From Candidatus Cacconaster merdequi (GTDB lineage: Bacteria; Bacteroidota; Bacteroidia; Bacteroidales; UBA932), in the NCBI GenBank assembly GCA_018064345.1, contig JAGHVK010000066.1, positions 1 through 64,000 on the forward strand: a stretch of DNA of 64,000 nt, given 5' to 3'. Under the pieces are notes generated by a model that had not been told where the DNA came from, searched no databases, and was given only the letters and a program-made list of their open reading frames with translations. Shown piece by piece: positions 61,687-64,000 of this stretch (its first letter is position 1; each line of letters begins with the position of its first letter). Made by a program: the position numbers and the translations under genes.

Positions 61687-63777
61687 TTATTTGCACCATC
61701 TGTCAAGCCATTCGAAGAATTCCCTGTTCCAATGGATAGAATTCTGCGGTTTGAGTATCCAGTGGTTCTCTTCCGGGAAAAGTATCATCTTCGAAGGACA
61801 TCCCATCATCTGTGCGGCATTGAAAGCTGACATCCCCTGCTCGACCGGAACACGGTAGTCTTTCTCGCCGTGGGTGATGAGTATAGGAGTGTTCCAGTTC
61901 CTGATAAGTTTGTGAGGGGAGTTTGCGTAATGGCGCACTGCGTATGGATTGTCGCTCCAAGGAGAGCCGGCCATATATGTTCCCGGCATCTTGCAGCCTC
62001 CGTTGTCCCAGTCAGGGAACCACATCTCTTCGGTGGACATATACATTGATTCCTGATTGAAGATTCCCGCGTGGGCGATGAATGCAGAGAATCTGTTCTG
62101 GTGGATTCCGGCAAGATAATATACCGAATAACCGCCGTAACTTGCACCCACGGCAGCCATCTTGCCGACATAAGGCTCTGCCTTCATTGCATCTGCAGCC
62201 GAAAGATAGTCAAGCATATTCTGACCGCAGTAGTCTCCGGAAATCTGTTCACACCACTCTTGTCCGAAAGCGGTTGTTCCCCTGCGGTTAGGCAACACCA
62301 CGATATAACCCTGTGATGCCATCAGACGGTAGTTCCATCTTGTGGACCATCCCTGTGAGATTGTCCCCTGAGGGCCGCCGAGACACAGTTCGATTGCAGG
62401 ATAAACCTTTGAAGCATCAAAATCAGGAGGATAAACCACCCAGGTGAGCATCTTCTTCCCGTCAGTTGTAGGAATCCAACGCTCTTCGACAGTGCAACCG
62501 GCCAACTGTGAAAGTATATCGTCGTTTTCGTGGCTGATCTGCTTCCAGCTGCCGTCTTCCAGAGATATTGAAACTATCTCGGACGGGCGGAGGAGCGATG
62601 CGTTGGTTGTTATCAGCTTGTCGCCGGCAATGGCCGGTGTGTCAAAGTCATACCATTCATGCTGCGGGGTTATGCGTGACAGGTTCCCTTCAAGGTCAAC
62701 CTTCCATATTTCACGTACGCCTTCCACTTCGGAGCAGAAATAGAGGGCATCCGATTCAGGTGTCCAGACCGGAGAACTTGCATTGTACTTGAAAGAAGAG
62801 GTAAGTTCTTTCCGCTCGCCTGAAACAATCTCACCCACGAAGATACGTACCTTGTCAGCCTCATATCCGTTGCGTTCCATACTCAGCCAGGCAACTTTCG
62901 TGTCGTCAGGGGAGAAGACAGGGTCCGTGTCGTATCCCATCATACCCTCAGACATGTTGAATTCGCATCCGTTCTCCATATTGTAGATGTAAATATCTGA
63001 ATTTGTGGAGAAAGCGTAATCTCTTCCAGTAAGTTTGCGGCAAGAGTAGGCTATCTGGTGCGACTGAGGTGCAAAGGAGAGCTGCTCCAGGCCGCTGAAA
63101 GGTTCTGCAGGAAGTTCGAAAGGTTCACCGGCGAGAATGTCGGTAGCTTCACCGAGAACATTTCCGTCAAACGGGGCGAACCAGGTGTGAGGAACACTCT
63201 CAACAAAGTGGTCCCAGTGGCGGTACATAAGCCCTTCTATCGTGCGTGCATCTGATTTGTCGAGATCGGGGTAAATGTCAACCGGTTTTTTCGCCACTTT
63301 GAAATCCGAACTGAACATCACATATTCCTCATCAGGAGAGAACTTGAATTCCATTATGCCGCCTTCAACGTTGCTTATCTTCCTTGGGGTCCCGCCGTTT
63401 GAAGGACATACCCATATCTGGCCATCTTCAAGGTAGGCTATGCCTTTGCCCCCGCCGATCCACCTTCCGTTGGACTGGCTCTTGTCGCCATCTGTAACTT
63501 TCCTGTTCGAAGAGCCGTCCGCATTCATGATGTAAAGATGGCGCAGGCTCCTGTTCTGCTCAATAGAAGTGTAACTTATGCCGTACAGTATCTCTTTCCC
63601 GTCCGGAGAGACCTGTATGTCTGAAATCTTGCCCATCTGATGCATTATTTCAGGAGTGAAATGTCCGTTCTCGACGGTGATCGAAGGCTTGTCTGATATG
63701 GGTGTCTTTTCCGTGCAGTCTGTGCACAAAGAGGCTGTTGCTGCCATTACTGCTATTGAAAATAATAATCGTTTCAT
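61687..63777 (-). CDS. S9 family prolyl oligopeptidase, DPP5-like
   Basis: A 696-residue secreted peptidase with an N-terminal signal (MKRLLFSIAVMAATASLC, possibly a lipoprotein). It has a seven-bladed propeller (about 45-430) and a C-terminal alpha/beta hydrolase (about 440-696). The catalytic Ser lies in GASYGGYS, Asp in HGEKDYRVP and His in PEENHWI. DPP5-type enzymes release dipeptides in the periplasm of asaccharolytic and gut Bacteroidetes. It is followed by asnA and preceded by a related peptidase, 3 nt apart. Confidence 0.88.
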   Translation of the reverse strand: MKRLLFSIAVMAATASLCTDCTEKTPISDKPSITVENGHFTPEIMHQMGKISDIQVSPDGKEILYGISYTSIEQNRSLRHLYIMNADGSSNRKVTDGDKSQSNGRWIGGGKGIAYLEDGQIWVCPSNGGTPRKISNVEGGIMEFKFSPDEEYVMFSSDFKVAKKPVDIYPDLDKSDARTIEGLMYRHWDHFVESVPHTWFAPFDGNVLGEATDILAGEPFELPAEPFSGLEQLSFAPQSHQIAYSCRKLTGRDYAFSTNSDIYIYNMENGCEFNMSEGMMGYDTDPVFSPDDTKVAWLSMERNGYEADKVRIFVGEIVSGERKELTSSFKYNASSPVWTPESDALYFCSEVEGVREIWKVDLEGNLSRITPQHEWYDFDTPAIAGDKLITTNASLLRPSEIVSISLEDGSWKQISHENDDILSQLAGCTVEERWIPTTDGKKMLTWVVYPPDFDASKVYPAIELCLGGPQGTISQGWSTRWNYRLMASQGYIVVLPNRRGTTAFGQEWCEQISGDYCGQNMLDYLSAADAMKAEPYVGKMAAVGASYGGYSVYYLAGIHQNRFSAFIAHAGIFNQESMYMSTEEMWFPDWDNGGCKMPGTYMAGSPWSDNPYAVRHYANSPHKLIRNWNTPILITHGEKDYRVPVEQGMSAFNAAQMMGCPSKMILFPEENHWILKPQNSIHWNREFFEWLDRWCK

Positions 63778-63780
63778 ATT

Positions 63781-64000
63781 CTATTCGGTTGTGTTTTCAT
63801 CTTTTTCAAACCCGTAGTCTATACCCTTGAGGGTGGCCGGAACTCCGCTCGACATCCATACAGGCATCGGCTCACCTTTAAGGAAATGGCCGAAGAACTG
63901 CTCCAGACGTATGCTGAGGTCCTTGCGGTTGCGCCGCTCCTTCAAGTTATGGGCTTCATCGTTGTACTGGAGCATCCAGGCTTGTTTTCCGCAACGGCGC
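63781..64000 (-). CDS. S9 family peptidase, C-terminal end (5' part outside window)
   Basis: The minus-strand frame is open to the window edge; about 72 C-terminal residues are visible. WMLQYNDEAHNLKERRNRKDLSIRLEQFFGHFLKGEPMPVWM is the last part of the alpha/beta hydrolase domain, with the catalytic His in EAHNL. This pattern is usual for large S9 aminopeptidases of Bacteroidetes that end with an acidic tail (DYGFEKDENTTE). It is the second S9 gene in a row, three bases before the DPP5-like start. Confidence 0.75.
   Translation of the reverse strand, partial: RRCGKQAWMLQYNDEAHNLKERRNRKDLSIRLEQFFGHFLKGEPMPVWMSSGVPATLKGIDYGFEKDENTTE

Overview
The window looks like chromosomal DNA of an uncultured gut-type member of the Bacteroidales, with roughly balanced base composition. 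Several features support this. Strong promoters carry the Bacteroidetes pattern (TTTG or TTG, about 20 nt, TAnnTTTG). Transketolase is split into two subunits. There is a BtuB-BtuG cobalamin locus, an EF-G2 paralogue, a DPP5-like peptidase, GIN-domain and PspC proteins, and a sigma-54 activator-LptE-SecG operon. I cannot assign a genus from sequence alone. No rRNA, tRNA, insertion sequence, prophage or CRISPR array was found.

Layout. 1-1350: the end of a DUF4143 ATPase and a truncated orphan gene, then a strong terminator; this looks like accessory DNA. 1360-6542: acyltransferase, C_GCAxxG protein, NfeD-flotillin-HTH, then a PIG-L deacetylase and esterase. 6616-14614: gcvH and ruvA (minus), sufS-sufE-sufT-folK-glyS (plus), nrdD-nrdG. 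14687-22719: dipeptidase, ychF, tandem SGNH lipoprotein, aspS, mrp and a glycerate kinase/RNase HII fusion. 22725-24374: an AT-rich glycosyltransferase behind a 270-nt structured RNA. 24375-33036: EF-G2, LolD, TrmN6, LepA, split transketolase, ECF sigma factor with two envelope partners. 33103-35967: a PadR-controlled PspC/GIN-head operon. 36027-38647: sigma-54 activator-lptE-TPR-secG. 38728-46036: OmpA/TPR lipoprotein, MarR, and a cobalamin uptake operon under a B12 riboswitch. 46075-49848: PitR-PiT phosphate system and two transporters. 49951-53994: a detached block of ribosomal protein genes (rplC to rpsC). 54077-64000: serine hydrolase, shikimate genes aroB, aroD-aroA fusion and aroC, two secreted proteins, asnA and two S9 peptidases.

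Most genes are housekeeping, but several arrangements are unusual. The clearest candidate for something undescribed is the structured RNA at 23893-24166 (minus strand). It has an exact -7 box, four hairpins, a terminator-like 3' end, and a 10-bp long-range helix that is mutually exclusive with two of the hairpins. A second candidate is a short hairpin repeat with a conserved TTTCAAAACA-type loop and variable stems, seen about seven times beside gene ends and starts. Other notable points are the EF-G2 with lost GTPase residues, two gene fusions, the broken S10 operon, a PadR operator candidate, and an array of half-sites before nrdD. All statements come from reading the sequence; no database search was possible.
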